A stretch of DNA of 64,000 nt from Gammaproteobacteria bacterium (lineage in GTDB: Bacteria > Pseudomonadota > Gammaproteobacteria > Magnimaribacterales > Magnimaribacteraceae), in contig SGZM01000001.1 in assembly GCA_004214065.1 (NCBI GenBank), positions 1 through 64,000 on the forward strand, read 5' to 3'. The notes below the pieces were generated by a model. It did no database searches. It saw only the letters and a list, made by a program, of their open reading frames with translations, and had not been told where the DNA came from. Positions within the stretch are counted from its first letter, which is position 1. Every line of letters starts with the position of its first letter. Below are positions 47,632 through 55,297 of the stretch, one piece after another. The position numbers and the translations under genes were made by a program.

Positions 47632-48231
47632 TTAAATCTCTATACGACTCGCGTTGACTTGAGAGGGCCTGTGCCCGGTCATCACAAAAGAACATCCTTC
47701 AGTATTAAGTTCTATAATTAACCTCTCGATCAAATTTGTAGCTTCATCATCTAAAGCTGAAAAGGGTTCATCTATGAAATAAATTTTAAAATCTTTTAAT
47801 AACCATCTAGCAATAGATATTCTTTTTCTTTGGCCAACGGATAGGCTAGAAGCAAGGTCATTTATATTACTGAGCCCTACCCTCTCTAAACACTTATATA
47901 TCTTCTCTTTTTTCAATCCTTTAGCGTTATGAGTCAAATTTAAATTCTCAAAAACGGTCAATAAATTCTTAATTCCAAGCTGATGGCCCTGATAAAAACA
48001 GTCATACGTTCTGTATTCATTAAAGTTATTGTCATCATCAAGCCATCTTATAGTGCCGTTTTCGGGTCGTATCAGGCCCAAAATTGCTCTCAATAAGGTG
48101 GTCTTACCAGATCCATTAGAGCCGATAATTTCTATATTTTGACCAGGAAAAACATCAAAATTTAAATTCTCGAAAATAGCTTTTTCTGATCGAACACAAG
48201 ATAGGTTCTCTACTTTTAAATTTGGAAGCAT
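47632..48231 (-). CDS. ccmA: Heme exporter ATP-binding subunit CcmA
   Basis: ABC ATPase of the CcmABCD complex; 199 residues. Walker A GSNGSGKTT (near 37-45), signature LSVGQRKRISIARW, Walker B FKIYFIDEPFSALDD and the switch His in VMTGHRPS are present. It heads the nine-gene leftward operon ccmA-ccmI and is divergent from hisI across 105 nt. Confidence 0.94.
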   Translation of the reverse strand: MLPNLKVENLSCVRSEKAIFENLNFDVFPGQNIEIIGSNGSGKTTLLRAILGLIRPENGTIRWLDDDNNFNEYRTYDCFYQGHQLGIKNLLTVFENLNLTHNAKGLKKEKIYKCLERVGLSNINDLASSLSVGQRKRISIARWLLKDFKIYFIDEPFSALDDEATNLIERLIIELNTEGCSFVMTGHRPSQVNASRIEI

Positions 48232-48336
48232 TGATATGATCTATTTTATCAAAAAACTCCTTATAACTGAATTGAATGGATAATAGCTTGGAAGAAATTA
48301 GTTCTGTTAAAATGTAATTATTTAAAAGGACAAAAC

Positions 48337-48810
48337 GTGGAAAAAATTAATTTTGCTGAAAGATCATCTATAGAGTTTGTAGAAGAAGGAAATCTGCTTG
48401 CCCCTAAATTTAATTCTGAAGGAATAATCCCTGTTGTAGTTACGGAAACTGACTCTGAACTTGTTTTAATGCTAGGTTATATGAACAAAGAAGCCTTAGA
48501 TCAAACTATACATACTAAAGAAGCTCACTACTGGAGCAGGAGTAGAGAAACTTTGTGGAAAAAAGGTGAATCTAGTGGCATGGTCCACAAAGTTGATGAA
48601 ATTCTAATTGATGATGATCAAGATTCTGTCTGGTTAAAAGTGACTATAGAAGGGCTAGGTGCAAGTTGCCATGTAGGATATAAATCCTGCTTCTATAGGG
48701 CAATTGATTCAATTGAAAACGGAAAGGTAAGCCTTAATTTTACTGAGTTAGAAAAAGTTTTTGATCCAGAAGTTATCTATCCTGGAGCAGAAAATCCAAC
48801 TAAGCTTTAA
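48337..48810 (+). CDS. hisI: Phosphoribosyl-AMP cyclohydrolase
   Basis: Third step of histidine synthesis, opening the purine ring of PR-AMP; 157 residues, HisI domain only (no HisE fusion). Signature segments are MLGYMNKEALDQT, AHYWSRSRETLWKKGESSG and the zinc cysteine loop GASCHVGYKSCFYR. It uses a GTG start at 48337 preceded by AAAGGAC. No other his genes are nearby. Confidence 0.93.
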   Translation: MEKINFAERSSIEFVEEGNLLAPKFNSEGIIPVVVTETDSELVLMLGYMNKEALDQTIHTKEAHYWSRSRETLWKKGESSGMVHKVDEILIDDDQDSVWLKVTIEGLGASCHVGYKSCFYRAIDSIENGKVSLNFTELEKVFDPEVIYPGAENPTKL

Positions 48811-48812
48811 AG

Positions 48813-48840
48813 AAAAAGGCCAGATTTTACTCTGACCTTT
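48813..48840 (-). terminator. Intrinsic terminator after metY
   Basis: Stem AAAGG/CCTTT plus CAGA/TCTG with one internal mismatch and a 6-nt loop. On the minus strand it is followed by TTTTTCTTT, so it fits as the terminator of metY; it may also slow transcription leaving hisI, whose stop is only a few bases away. Confidence 0.65.
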
Positions 48841-48892
48841 AAAGCAACCTAGATTGGGGCTAGGCGCTATCTTAACGGGATGTTAAGTATCC

Positions 48893-50191
48893 TTAACTAG
48901 CTTTTTTTATCGCTTGATCTATGTCTGCAAGAATATCTTCAATGTTCTCGATCCCAATAGAAAGTCTTACATAACCGGGGGTCACTCCTGCCGAAAGTTG
49001 TTCTTCTGAAGAAAGTTGACTATGAGTAGTTGATGCTGGATGTATTGCTAAAGACCTGGAATCTCCAATATTAGCAACGTGGTAAAGTAATTCTAGCGAA
49101 TCAATAAACTTTCTACCTGACTCAAGCCCGCCAGGTAACTCAAAACCAATTAATGCACCATAACCTCCTGAGAGGTAAGCATCTGCTCTATCTCTTTCAA
49201 GACCTTCAGCAATTCCAGGGTAAGTTACCGAAGATACGAGATTATTCTCTTTAAGATACTGGGCAACCTTTAAGGCATTACTGCCATGTTCTCTCATTCT
49301 TAGAGGTAAGGTTTCTAGACCTTGAATAAACGCCCAAGCATTAAAAGGACTCATAGCTCCGCCTAAGTCTCTCAGTAAAGTAGTTCGTGCTTTCATAATA
49401 TAAGCTATAGGTCCCATTGGTTTGATGGCCTCTGTCCAAACAACACCGTTATAGCAAGGATCTGGTGTATTCAAGCTTGGTTGTCTTTCAACTCCTGCCT
49501 CTTCCCAATCAAAATTTCCGCCATCGATAATTAGTCCACCTATTGAAGTACCATGGCCTCCTATGTATTTAGTAGTGGAGTAAGTAGTCACAGCAGCACC
49601 ATGATCAAAAGGCCTACAGAATACAGGTGCAGCAGTATTATCAACTATGAGAGGAATCCCTAAAGATCTTCCTATTTCAGATACTTCTTTTATGGGAAAA
49701 ACCTGTAGCCTTGGATTGGGCAAAGTTTCTCCAAAATATGCTCTGGTCTTATCATCAGTAGCTGCCCTAAAATTTTCAGGGTCTGTAGGATCGACAAACC
49801 TAACTTCTATACCCATCTCAGAAAGATTATTTTTAAATTGATTATAAGTTCCTCCATATAAATGGGAAGATGAAACAATATTATCTCCAGCTCTAGCTAA
49901 ATTTTGAATCGAGTAAGCAGAAGCAGTTTGTCCAGATGCAACCGCCAAGCCTGCAGCACCGCCATCTAGAGCTGCCATTCTTTCTTCTAAGACAGCTGTG
50001 GTCGGATTCATGATTCTTGTATATATATTTCCCAATTCAGCTAAAGCAAAAAGACTTGCAGCTTTCTCGGTACTCTCGAATTGATAACTTGTTGTTTGAT
50101 GAATCGGGACTGCTACCGAACCTGTAGTCTCATCTGCTCTCCATCCAGCATGCAAAGCAATAGTTTCTATATTCTTACCTTCGTAACTCAT
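48893..50191 (-). CDS. metY: O-acetylhomoserine sulfhydrylase
   Basis: PLP enzyme that makes homocysteine (or methionine) from O-acetylhomoserine and sulfide or methanethiol; 432 residues. The start MSYEGKNIETIALHAGWRAD, YTRIMNPTTAVLEERMAALD and the PLP lysine K208 in YSTTKYIGGHGT are diagnostic of the 430-residue MetY group, distinct from the 388-residue paralogue at 14888. AGGAG precedes the ATG. The leader carries a promoter, a SAM-II/SAM-V type aptamer and an intrinsic terminator, so expression is expected to fall when SAM is high. Confidence 0.94.
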   Translation of the reverse strand: MSYEGKNIETIALHAGWRADETTGSVAVPIHQTTSYQFESTEKAASLFALAELGNIYTRIMNPTTAVLEERMAALDGGAAGLAVASGQTASAYSIQNLARAGDNIVSSSHLYGGTYNQFKNNLSEMGIEVRFVDPTDPENFRAATDDKTRAYFGETLPNPRLQVFPIKEVSEIGRSLGIPLIVDNTAAPVFCRPFDHGAAVTTYSTTKYIGGHGTSIGGLIIDGGNFDWEEAGVERQPSLNTPDPCYNGVVWTEAIKPMGPIAYIMKARTTLLRDLGGAMSPFNAWAFIQGLETLPLRMREHGSNALKVAQYLKENNLVSSVTYPGIAEGLERDRADAYLSGGYGALIGFELPGGLESGRKFIDSLELLYHVANIGDSRSLAIHPASTTHSQLSSEEQLSAGVTPGYVRLSIGIENIEDILADIDQAIKKAS

Positions 50192-50203
50192 TTTATTTCT
50201 CCT

Positions 50204-50237
50204 AAAAAAAAACCTGCCAGCTTTCGCTAAACAGGTC
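50204..50237 (-). terminator. Attenuator hairpin of the metY leader
   Basis: On the minus strand ACCTG pairs with CAGGT, with an inner AGC-GAAA-GCT tetraloop hairpin, and nine T follow directly. It lies between the SAM aptamer and the metY Shine-Dalgarno, as expected of a transcription-terminating riboswitch expression platform. Confidence 0.8.
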
Positions 50238-50251
50238 TGATATAAAAGAAG

Positions 50252-50304
50252 CCTATTTAGCAGTATTTATAAAGCACCCGCAATCTGGTTCAAATCGGTG
50301 CTCG
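50252..50304 (-). promoter_or_regulatory. SAM-II/SAM-V type riboswitch aptamer upstream of metY
   Basis: On the minus strand, stem P1 pairs AGCACC (50302-50297) with GGTGCT (50278-50273). The loop carries GATTTGAACC and AGATTGC, and the 3' side carries ATAAAT, GCTAAA and AGG. These are the invariant stretches of SAM-II and of the related SAM-V class common in marine bacteria, whose pseudoknot binds S-adenosylmethionine. Position before metY is the expected context. I assign it by eye; a covariance search (Infernal, RF00521 and RF01826) would decide which class. Confidence 0.85.
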
Positions 50305-50308
50305 ATAA

Positions 50309-50336
50309 ATAATAGCCAAAGAAAATTTAAAATCAA
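50309..50336 (-). promoter_or_regulatory. Sigma-70-like promoter of the metY leader
   Basis: On the minus strand TTGATT (-35, 50336-50331) and TATTAT (-10, 50314-50309) are 16 nt apart. Transcription would begin within a few bases of the aptamer's 5' stem. Confidence 0.65.
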
Positions 50337-50363
50337 GACTAAATTGTTAAAATAAAAACAAAG

Positions 50364-50440
50364 GCCCCGTTAGCTCAGTCGGATAGAGCGCTGGATTCCT
50401 AATCCAGAGGCCATAGGTTCAAATCCTGTACGGGGCACCA
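50364..50440 (+). tRNA. tRNA-Arg (CCT)
   Basis: Complete cloverleaf with encoded CCA. The acceptor stem pairs GCCCCGT with ACGGGGC; the anticodon arm CTGGA-TTCCTAA-TCCAG gives anticodon CCT, reading AGG arginine codons. The T loop is GTTCAAATCC. The next gene starts 6 nt after the CCA. Confidence 0.96.
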
Positions 50441-50446
50441 GTAGAT

Positions 50447-51985
50447 ATGAATTGGAAAAAAGAAACAGTAGAAATAAACAAAAGAAGAAAACTTGCAAAA
50501 GCTCAAGGCGGTAAAGATGCCATTAAGCTTCAACATGCAAAGGGCAGATTAACTTTAAGAGAAAGGATTGAACTTCTCTTAGATAAAGACTCATTTCAAG
50601 AGCAAGGAGAAATTGCAGGAGGTTCAGAAGTTAGTGACGAGGGCAAGCTAGAGTCACTTACACCTGCAAACTTCATTCTAGGATTTGGAAAAATTAATAA
50701 TCGAGAAGTTGTTGTAGGAGGTGAAGACTTTACAGTAAAAGGAGGTTCTCCAAATGCTGCCGGTTTAAGAAAGAGTGTTTATACAGAAGAATTAGCTCTT
50801 AAATACAAGATCCCTCTTATTAGGCTTCACGAAGGTGGTGGTGGATCTGTTGCCGGTCCAGGAAAAAAATCAGGAGGCTATGGGGGAGACCCTGTCTTCT
50901 CAAAGTCAAGGTTTAGATCTATCGCAGATACATTAAGGGAAATACCTGTAGCCTCAGCTGCTTTGGGCCCAGTAGCAGGCATGCCTGCAGCTAGATTTGT
51001 AGGATCGCACTTTAGAGTTATGACCAAAGAAACTGCCCAAATACTCGTTGCAGGCCCTGCAGTAGTAGAGAGAGCCTTTGGAAAAAAGATGTCTAAAGAG
51101 GAATTGGGCGGATCAGAAATTCATAAGCTTAATGGAGTTACGGATAATGTAGCTTCTTCCGAAGAAGACGCATTCTTACAAATACAGACATTTTTATCAT
51201 TCTTTCCTCAAAATAAATATGAACTTACAGAAAGGATAGAGTGCGATGACCCCATAGAAAGACAAGAAGAAGAATTAATTTCCATTATTCCAAAAGATAG
51301 AAAAAGATCTTATGAAATGAGAGATATAGTAAATTTAGTTTTCGATAAGAATTCTTTCTTTGAAATGACTAAATATTTTGGCCGAGGAATAATCACAGGC
51401 TTTGCAAGAATTAATGGTTACTCAGTAGCAATTTTTGCTAATGATTCTAACTTTTATGCTGGATCAATGTCAGCGGAAGGTGCTCAAAAAACCACTAGAT
51501 TCATTCGACTATGCGACACTTTCAATATACCAATTGTAAGCTTAGTAGATGAACCTGGATTCTTGATAGGGCCAGATGCGGAAAAGGCAGGAACTATACT
51601 TCACGGTACTGAAGCTGTCCTGGCGACTACAGAATCTTCTGTTCCATGGACAACTATTATGATTAGAAAATCATTTGGAGTAGCTGCTGCTGCTCATTAT
51701 GGACCGGACGGTTATGTTCTTGCTTGGCCATCTGCCGAATCAGGCCCCCTTCCCTTGGAAGGAGGAGTAGCGGTAGCGTTTAAAAAGGAAATCGCGGAAG
51801 CTAAAGATCCGGAAGCTAAAAGAAAAGAGTTAGAAGAAAAAATGGCTAAAAATCAAAATCCCTTTCCAAGGGCTGAAGCTTTTTCAGTGCACGAGATAAT
51901 AGATCCAAGAGAAACAAGAAAGTATATTTCTTTATGGGCTGAGAGAATACAAAGCCAATTAAGAGCTAATTTAGTCAACAGATAA
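50447..51985 (+). CDS. Acyl-CoA carboxylase carboxyltransferase subunit
   Basis: Transfers carboxyl from carboxybiotin to an acyl-CoA (propionyl-, methylcrotonyl- or similar); 512 residues, the usual PccB/MccB length. N-terminal HAKGRLTLRERIELLLD, the GGSVAGPGKKSG oxyanion loop and the C-terminal LVDEPGFLIGPDAEKAGTI and SFGVAAAAHYG are characteristic. The extended acyl-pocket type cannot be decided by eye. No biotin carboxylase is adjacent. The ATG lies 6 nt after tRNA-Arg and lacks a Shine-Dalgarno, so it may be co-transcribed with the tRNA. Confidence 0.9.
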   Translation: MNWKKETVEINKRRKLAKAQGGKDAIKLQHAKGRLTLRERIELLLDKDSFQEQGEIAGGSEVSDEGKLESLTPANFILGFGKINNREVVVGGEDFTVKGGSPNAAGLRKSVYTEELALKYKIPLIRLHEGGGGSVAGPGKKSGGYGGDPVFSKSRFRSIADTLREIPVASAALGPVAGMPAARFVGSHFRVMTKETAQILVAGPAVVERAFGKKMSKEELGGSEIHKLNGVTDNVASSEEDAFLQIQTFLSFFPQNKYELTERIECDDPIERQEEELISIIPKDRKRSYEMRDIVNLVFDKNSFFEMTKYFGRGIITGFARINGYSVAIFANDSNFYAGSMSAEGAQKTTRFIRLCDTFNIPIVSLVDEPGFLIGPDAEKAGTILHGTEAVLATTESSVPWTTIMIRKSFGVAAAAHYGPDGYVLAWPSAESGPLPLEGGVAVAFKKEIAEAKDPEAKRKELEEKMAKNQNPFPRAEAFSVHEIIDPRETRKYISLWAERIQSQLRANLVNR

Positions 51986-52056
51986 TCCTATTAAATTTAG
52001 GTTAACTTTGTTGAATCCTAATATATACTTACGAGTCATAAATATGGAGAGTAAAA

Positions 52057-53487
52057 ATGAAAACTTATGAACAATTTTACATAAATGGAGAATGGGTTGA
52101 TCCTGCAGAAGGAAAAAACATGTTTGATGTTTTGAACCCTTCTAATGAAGAAGTTCTTGGACAAATAGCTATGGGTAGTGCAACAGATGTTGATAACGCT
52201 GTAAAAGCTGCTTCCAAAGCTTTTGATAGTTTCAGTCAAACAACGGTTGAAGAAAGATTGGCTATCCTAGGAAAGATAGTAGAGGTATATCAAACTAGAT
52301 ATGATGAGATGGCAGAAACGATTTCCAGTGAAATGGGTGCCCCTCTGTCACTTTCTAAAGCAGCTCAGGCAGCAACTGGACTGGGTCACTTTGCTCAAGC
52401 AATTGAAGTTTTACAAAACTTTGAATGGGAAGAAACTAGAGGAAAAACGGTACTTAGAAGAGAACCAATAGGAGTAGTAGGAATGATTACTCCTTGGAAT
52501 TGGCCTATCAACCAAATCTCTTGCAAAGTGGCACCTGCAATAGCAGCAGGTTGCACAATGGTTTTAAAACCAACTGAAATGGCTCCTTTTAACGCCATGA
52601 TTTTTGCAGAAATACTTCATGAAGCTGGTGTTCCAGCCGGAGTATTCAATCTAGTTAATGGAGACGGTCCTACTGTAGGTGAAGCGATGTCTTCACATCC
52701 AGGTATAGATATGATGTCGTTTACCGGATCAACTAGAGCAGGAATTGCAGTTGCTAAAGGTGCAGCAGATACAGTCAAAAGAGTTGCGCAAGAGCTTGGT
52801 GGTAAATCTGCAAATATCATTCTAGATGATGCTGATTTTGAATCTGCTATAACTGGAGGTGCTAAACACTGCTTCAATAATAGCGGCCAATCATGTAATG
52901 CACCCACTCGAATGTTAGTTCCTGAAGCACGACATGACGAAGCTAAGGAAATTGCAAAGAGAGCAGCAGAAGCTACAAAAGTCGGAGATCCTTTTGCAGA
53001 AGACACTGGTATAGGTCCCGTTGTAAGTGATGTTCAGTTCAATAAAATACAAGGTCTTATTGAAAAGGGTATTGAAGAAGGAGCAGAACTAGTTGCTGGT
53101 GGCCCAGGGAAACCTGAAGGATTGAATGCCGGGTACTATGTTAGACCTACAGTATTTGCCAATGTAAATAATGATATGACTATTGCAAGAGAAGAAATCT
53201 TTGGTCCTGTATTATCAATTCTTCCTTATAAGACTGAAGATGAAGCAGTTGAAATTGCTAACGATACTGAATATGGACTATACGGCTATGTTTCTTCCGG
53301 TGATGTTGAGCATGCAAAACAAGTAGCAAATAAAATAAGAGCTGGAAGCATTGCTATCAATGGAGCTGGTGCTGACTTCACAACCCCTTTTGGCGGTTAT
53401 AAACAGTCAGGAAATGGAAGGGAATGGGGTCCATTCGGATTTGAAGAATTCCTAGAAGTAAAAGCAGTTGTAGGTTTTACCAGTTAA
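52057..53487 (+). CDS. Aldehyde dehydrogenase family protein
   Basis: A 476-residue NAD(P)-dependent aldehyde dehydrogenase. The cofactor site ITPWNWPINQI, catalytic Glu in VAQELGGKSANI and catalytic Cys in FNNSGQSCNAPTRM are present, as is the C-terminal FGGYKQSGNGREWG. Its profile resembles broad-range ALDH or betaine aldehyde-type enzymes, but the substrate is not readable. TGGAGAG precedes the start; a strong bidirectional terminator follows. Confidence 0.93.
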   Translation: MKTYEQFYINGEWVDPAEGKNMFDVLNPSNEEVLGQIAMGSATDVDNAVKAASKAFDSFSQTTVEERLAILGKIVEVYQTRYDEMAETISSEMGAPLSLSKAAQAATGLGHFAQAIEVLQNFEWEETRGKTVLRREPIGVVGMITPWNWPINQISCKVAPAIAAGCTMVLKPTEMAPFNAMIFAEILHEAGVPAGVFNLVNGDGPTVGEAMSSHPGIDMMSFTGSTRAGIAVAKGAADTVKRVAQELGGKSANIILDDADFESAITGGAKHCFNNSGQSCNAPTRMLVPEARHDEAKEIAKRAAEATKVGDPFAEDTGIGPVVSDVQFNKIQGLIEKGIEEGAELVAGGPGKPEGLNAGYYVRPTVFANVNNDMTIAREEIFGPVLSILPYKTEDEAVEIANDTEYGLYGYVSSGDVEHAKQVANKIRAGSIAINGAGADFTTPFGGYKQSGNGREWGPFGFEEFLEVKAVVGFTS

Positions 53488-53500
53488 ACCGTTCAAAATA

Positions 53501-53526
53501 AAAAGGCCGCACTTAAGCGGCCTTTT
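53501..53526. terminator. Bidirectional intrinsic terminator
   Basis: Perfect 10-bp stem AAAAGGCCGC/GCGGCCTTTT with a 6-nt loop and T/A runs on both sides. It closes the aldehyde dehydrogenase gene on the plus strand and the D-2-hydroxyacid dehydrogenase operon (stop at 53528) on the minus strand. Confidence 0.9.
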
Positions 53527-53527
53527 T

Positions 53528-54484
53528 TTATACTTGATTCAGTAACTTTTTTCCTTCTTGCAGGCGTTTGTAATTATCTATAAAAAGTTCTACCGCTCTT
53601 AATGGAGCCCTAGGACCCCAAGCAGAGTCATGAGGAGTTATAAAACAATTTTCTAGGGTCCATAGTGGAGAATTTAAGTCTAAAGGTTCTGGATCTGTTG
53701 TGTCCAGGGCAGCACATAATATATCTTGTTCCAATAAAGCTTTTGCTAGACTTTCTTCATCTACCGACTCTCCTCTACCTACATTTATAAACATTGCTGA
53801 CGATTTCATTGCATTAAATTGTGCTGCAGAAAATACTTTTTGAGTATCTGGACTAGAAGGTAGGCAATTAACAACGAAATCACACAAGGGAAGCATTTCA
53901 TCTAATTCACTAGGCTTGAAAAGTTGGTCAAGGTTATCTGATAAGACAGGCGATCTCTTTGTAGCATAAACTGTCATGCGAAATGCCTTAGCTAGTCTAG
54001 CTACTTCTTGGCCTATTCCACCAAAGCCAGTTATTCCTATTGTCATGTCTGTGAGTTCACCAACAGACATCATTTGCTTCCAATTCTTTTCTTTTTGAAG
54101 AGCAATATGCGCATCAATTGACTTTATTGACCTTAATATCTGAGCAAATATATATGTAGCAATTGGAATTGCATGTAATCCTCCCCCATGTGAAAAGACT
54201 TCAGCACGGTCAATCAATGCTTGAGCTTGCGGGGTCTCAATTCCTGCCCACGAGCCCTGAACATATGAACATCCTTCAATTAGAGATAAATATTTTTCAA
54301 AGAAATCTTCTGATTTCAAAGCTTTGAACATAAGTTCATAGGAAACTAAAGCTGCATCAGGCTTACCTTCACCGCTTATTATATTTGCCTCTGAATCAAT
54401 GAGAATAAATTCATCATTCTTAAAATTCTCACTGAGCAAGTCTTTAAATGCCTCATATGTAAACTCGCTTAAGCAAATCTTCAT
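53528..54484 (-). CDS. D-isomer-specific 2-hydroxyacid dehydrogenase
   Basis: A 318-residue NAD-dependent dehydrogenase. The Rossmann motif is GFGGIGQEVARLAKAF, the conserved FINVGRGESVDEESLAKAL contains the usual Arg, and the catalytic His is in FITPHDSAWGPRAPLR. The N-terminal domain is less conserved. It is the last gene of a tight leftward group after the nucleotidyltransferase (3-nt gap). The real substrate is unknown. Confidence 0.88.
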   Translation of the reverse strand: MKICLSEFTYEAFKDLLSENFKNDEFILIDSEANIISGEGKPDAALVSYELMFKALKSEDFFEKYLSLIEGCSYVQGSWAGIETPQAQALIDRAEVFSHGGGLHAIPIATYIFAQILRSIKSIDAHIALQKEKNWKQMMSVGELTDMTIGITGFGGIGQEVARLAKAFRMTVYATKRSPVLSDNLDQLFKPSELDEMLPLCDFVVNCLPSSPDTQKVFSAAQFNAMKSSAMFINVGRGESVDEESLAKALLEQDILCAALDTTDPEPLDLNSPLWTLENCFITPHDSAWGPRAPLRAVELFIDNYKRLQEGKKLLNQV

Positions 54485-54487
54485 AAT

Positions 54488-54880
54488 CTATTTCAAGTCT
54501 CCTTCTTCTCGCATCTTTTTCCTTATTTTAGTGGCACTTATCTCGGTCACTGAGTTATCAAATACCTCTTCTTCAAAGACATATCCTACACCTCTTCCGT
54601 AGGTAATATTTACGACATTAGGAACCATCATGATTTCATAATGTACCCCTCTTTCGAAACCATCTTTTATTAATCCATCGGCAATATTCATACACACTTG
54701 ATCCCAATCAAAGGGGTTATCGTCTTGTCCTTCACCACCTGATGCTCCATGAACATCCCTAACTTGAATGATAACTTGTCCAGTTTTTTGAATAGCCCTT
54801 TTAAAGAGCTCTTGATGTCCATCATGCCAGGGTTGCCATCTACCTAACATTTGAACTGTGGGTTTTTTCCAATCAAACAT
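54488..54880 (-). CDS. Minimal HxGH nucleotidyltransferase (cytidylyltransferase-like)
   Basis: A 130-residue single-domain adenylyl/cytidylyltransferase. The HxGH motif is GRWQPWHDGH (13-22) and the ISxTxIR motif is EISATKIRKKMREEG near the end. Such proteins transfer a nucleoside monophosphate to a phosphorylated partner, with NMN adenylyltransferase as the nearest well-known shape. It overlaps the APS-kinase-like gene by 8 nt, so the two are coupled. The substrate is unknown. Confidence 0.8.
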   Translation of the reverse strand: MFDWKKPTVQMLGRWQPWHDGHQELFKRAIQKTGQVIIQVRDVHGASGGEGQDDNPFDWDQVCMNIADGLIKDGFERGVHYEIMMVPNVVNITYGRGVGYVFEEEVFDNSVTEISATKIRKKMREEGDLK

Positions 54881-55283
54881 TTTCTTTTATCCTTTTTGCC
54901 ACATCAATATGGTTGTGATCATTCCACTCTGTAATATGAAAATCTACTTTTTCAGGAGGTTCAAATAAAGCATTTGTATCTTCAAAGCGACCTTCTTCAA
55001 TCGTATCAAGCCAAATAGTAATGTCGGCATCAAAAATTTCTCGGGTCTCTTTTGTAGGACATACAAAGTCGCATATAACAGTCCTGTTATGTAAGGATTC
55101 AAAATCTGCAATGGATTTCATTCTCAAGCTTTGTCTAAGTCTACCTTCTTCACTAAAGTCCCAGTCTCCAGCCATAGTTCTCACTTTATCGGCATTAAAC
55201 CAAGCCGATTCCAACAAGGGCTGTAGTCTTTCTGATAAGTAAGTTTTGCCACTACCTGGTAAGCCCATAACTAAAATTTTCAT
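54873..55283 (-). CDS. APS kinase-like P-loop protein
   Basis: A 136-residue P-loop kinase. Walker A is GLPGSGKT (7-14). The following FNADKVRTMAGDWDFSEEGR closely follows the adenylylsulfate kinase pattern (DGDNVR, then DLGFSxExR), and TVICDFVCPTKETREIF the region after it. It is short against the usual 200 residues and may phosphorylate something other than APS. It sits 14 nt downstream of the sulfotransferase gene. Confidence 0.78.
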   Translation of the reverse strand: MKILVMGLPGSGKTYLSERLQPLLESAWFNADKVRTMAGDWDFSEEGRLRQSLRMKSIADFESLHNRTVICDFVCPTKETREIFDADITIWLDTIEEGRFEDTNALFEPPEKVDFHITEWNDHNHIDVAKRIKENV

Positions 55284-55297
55284 ATTTAAGAAGGTTA

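Noticed and set aside
48841-48892. Short GC-richer stretch with TTAAC/GTTAA repeat after the metY terminator
   Set aside because: The repeat is too short and no known RNA motif was recognised.
52617-53006. A 129-codon minus-strand frame inside the aldehyde dehydrogenase gene
   Set aside because: It is a shadow of a strongly conserved gene; its product is rich in A, S and P as expected from reverse-strand reading.
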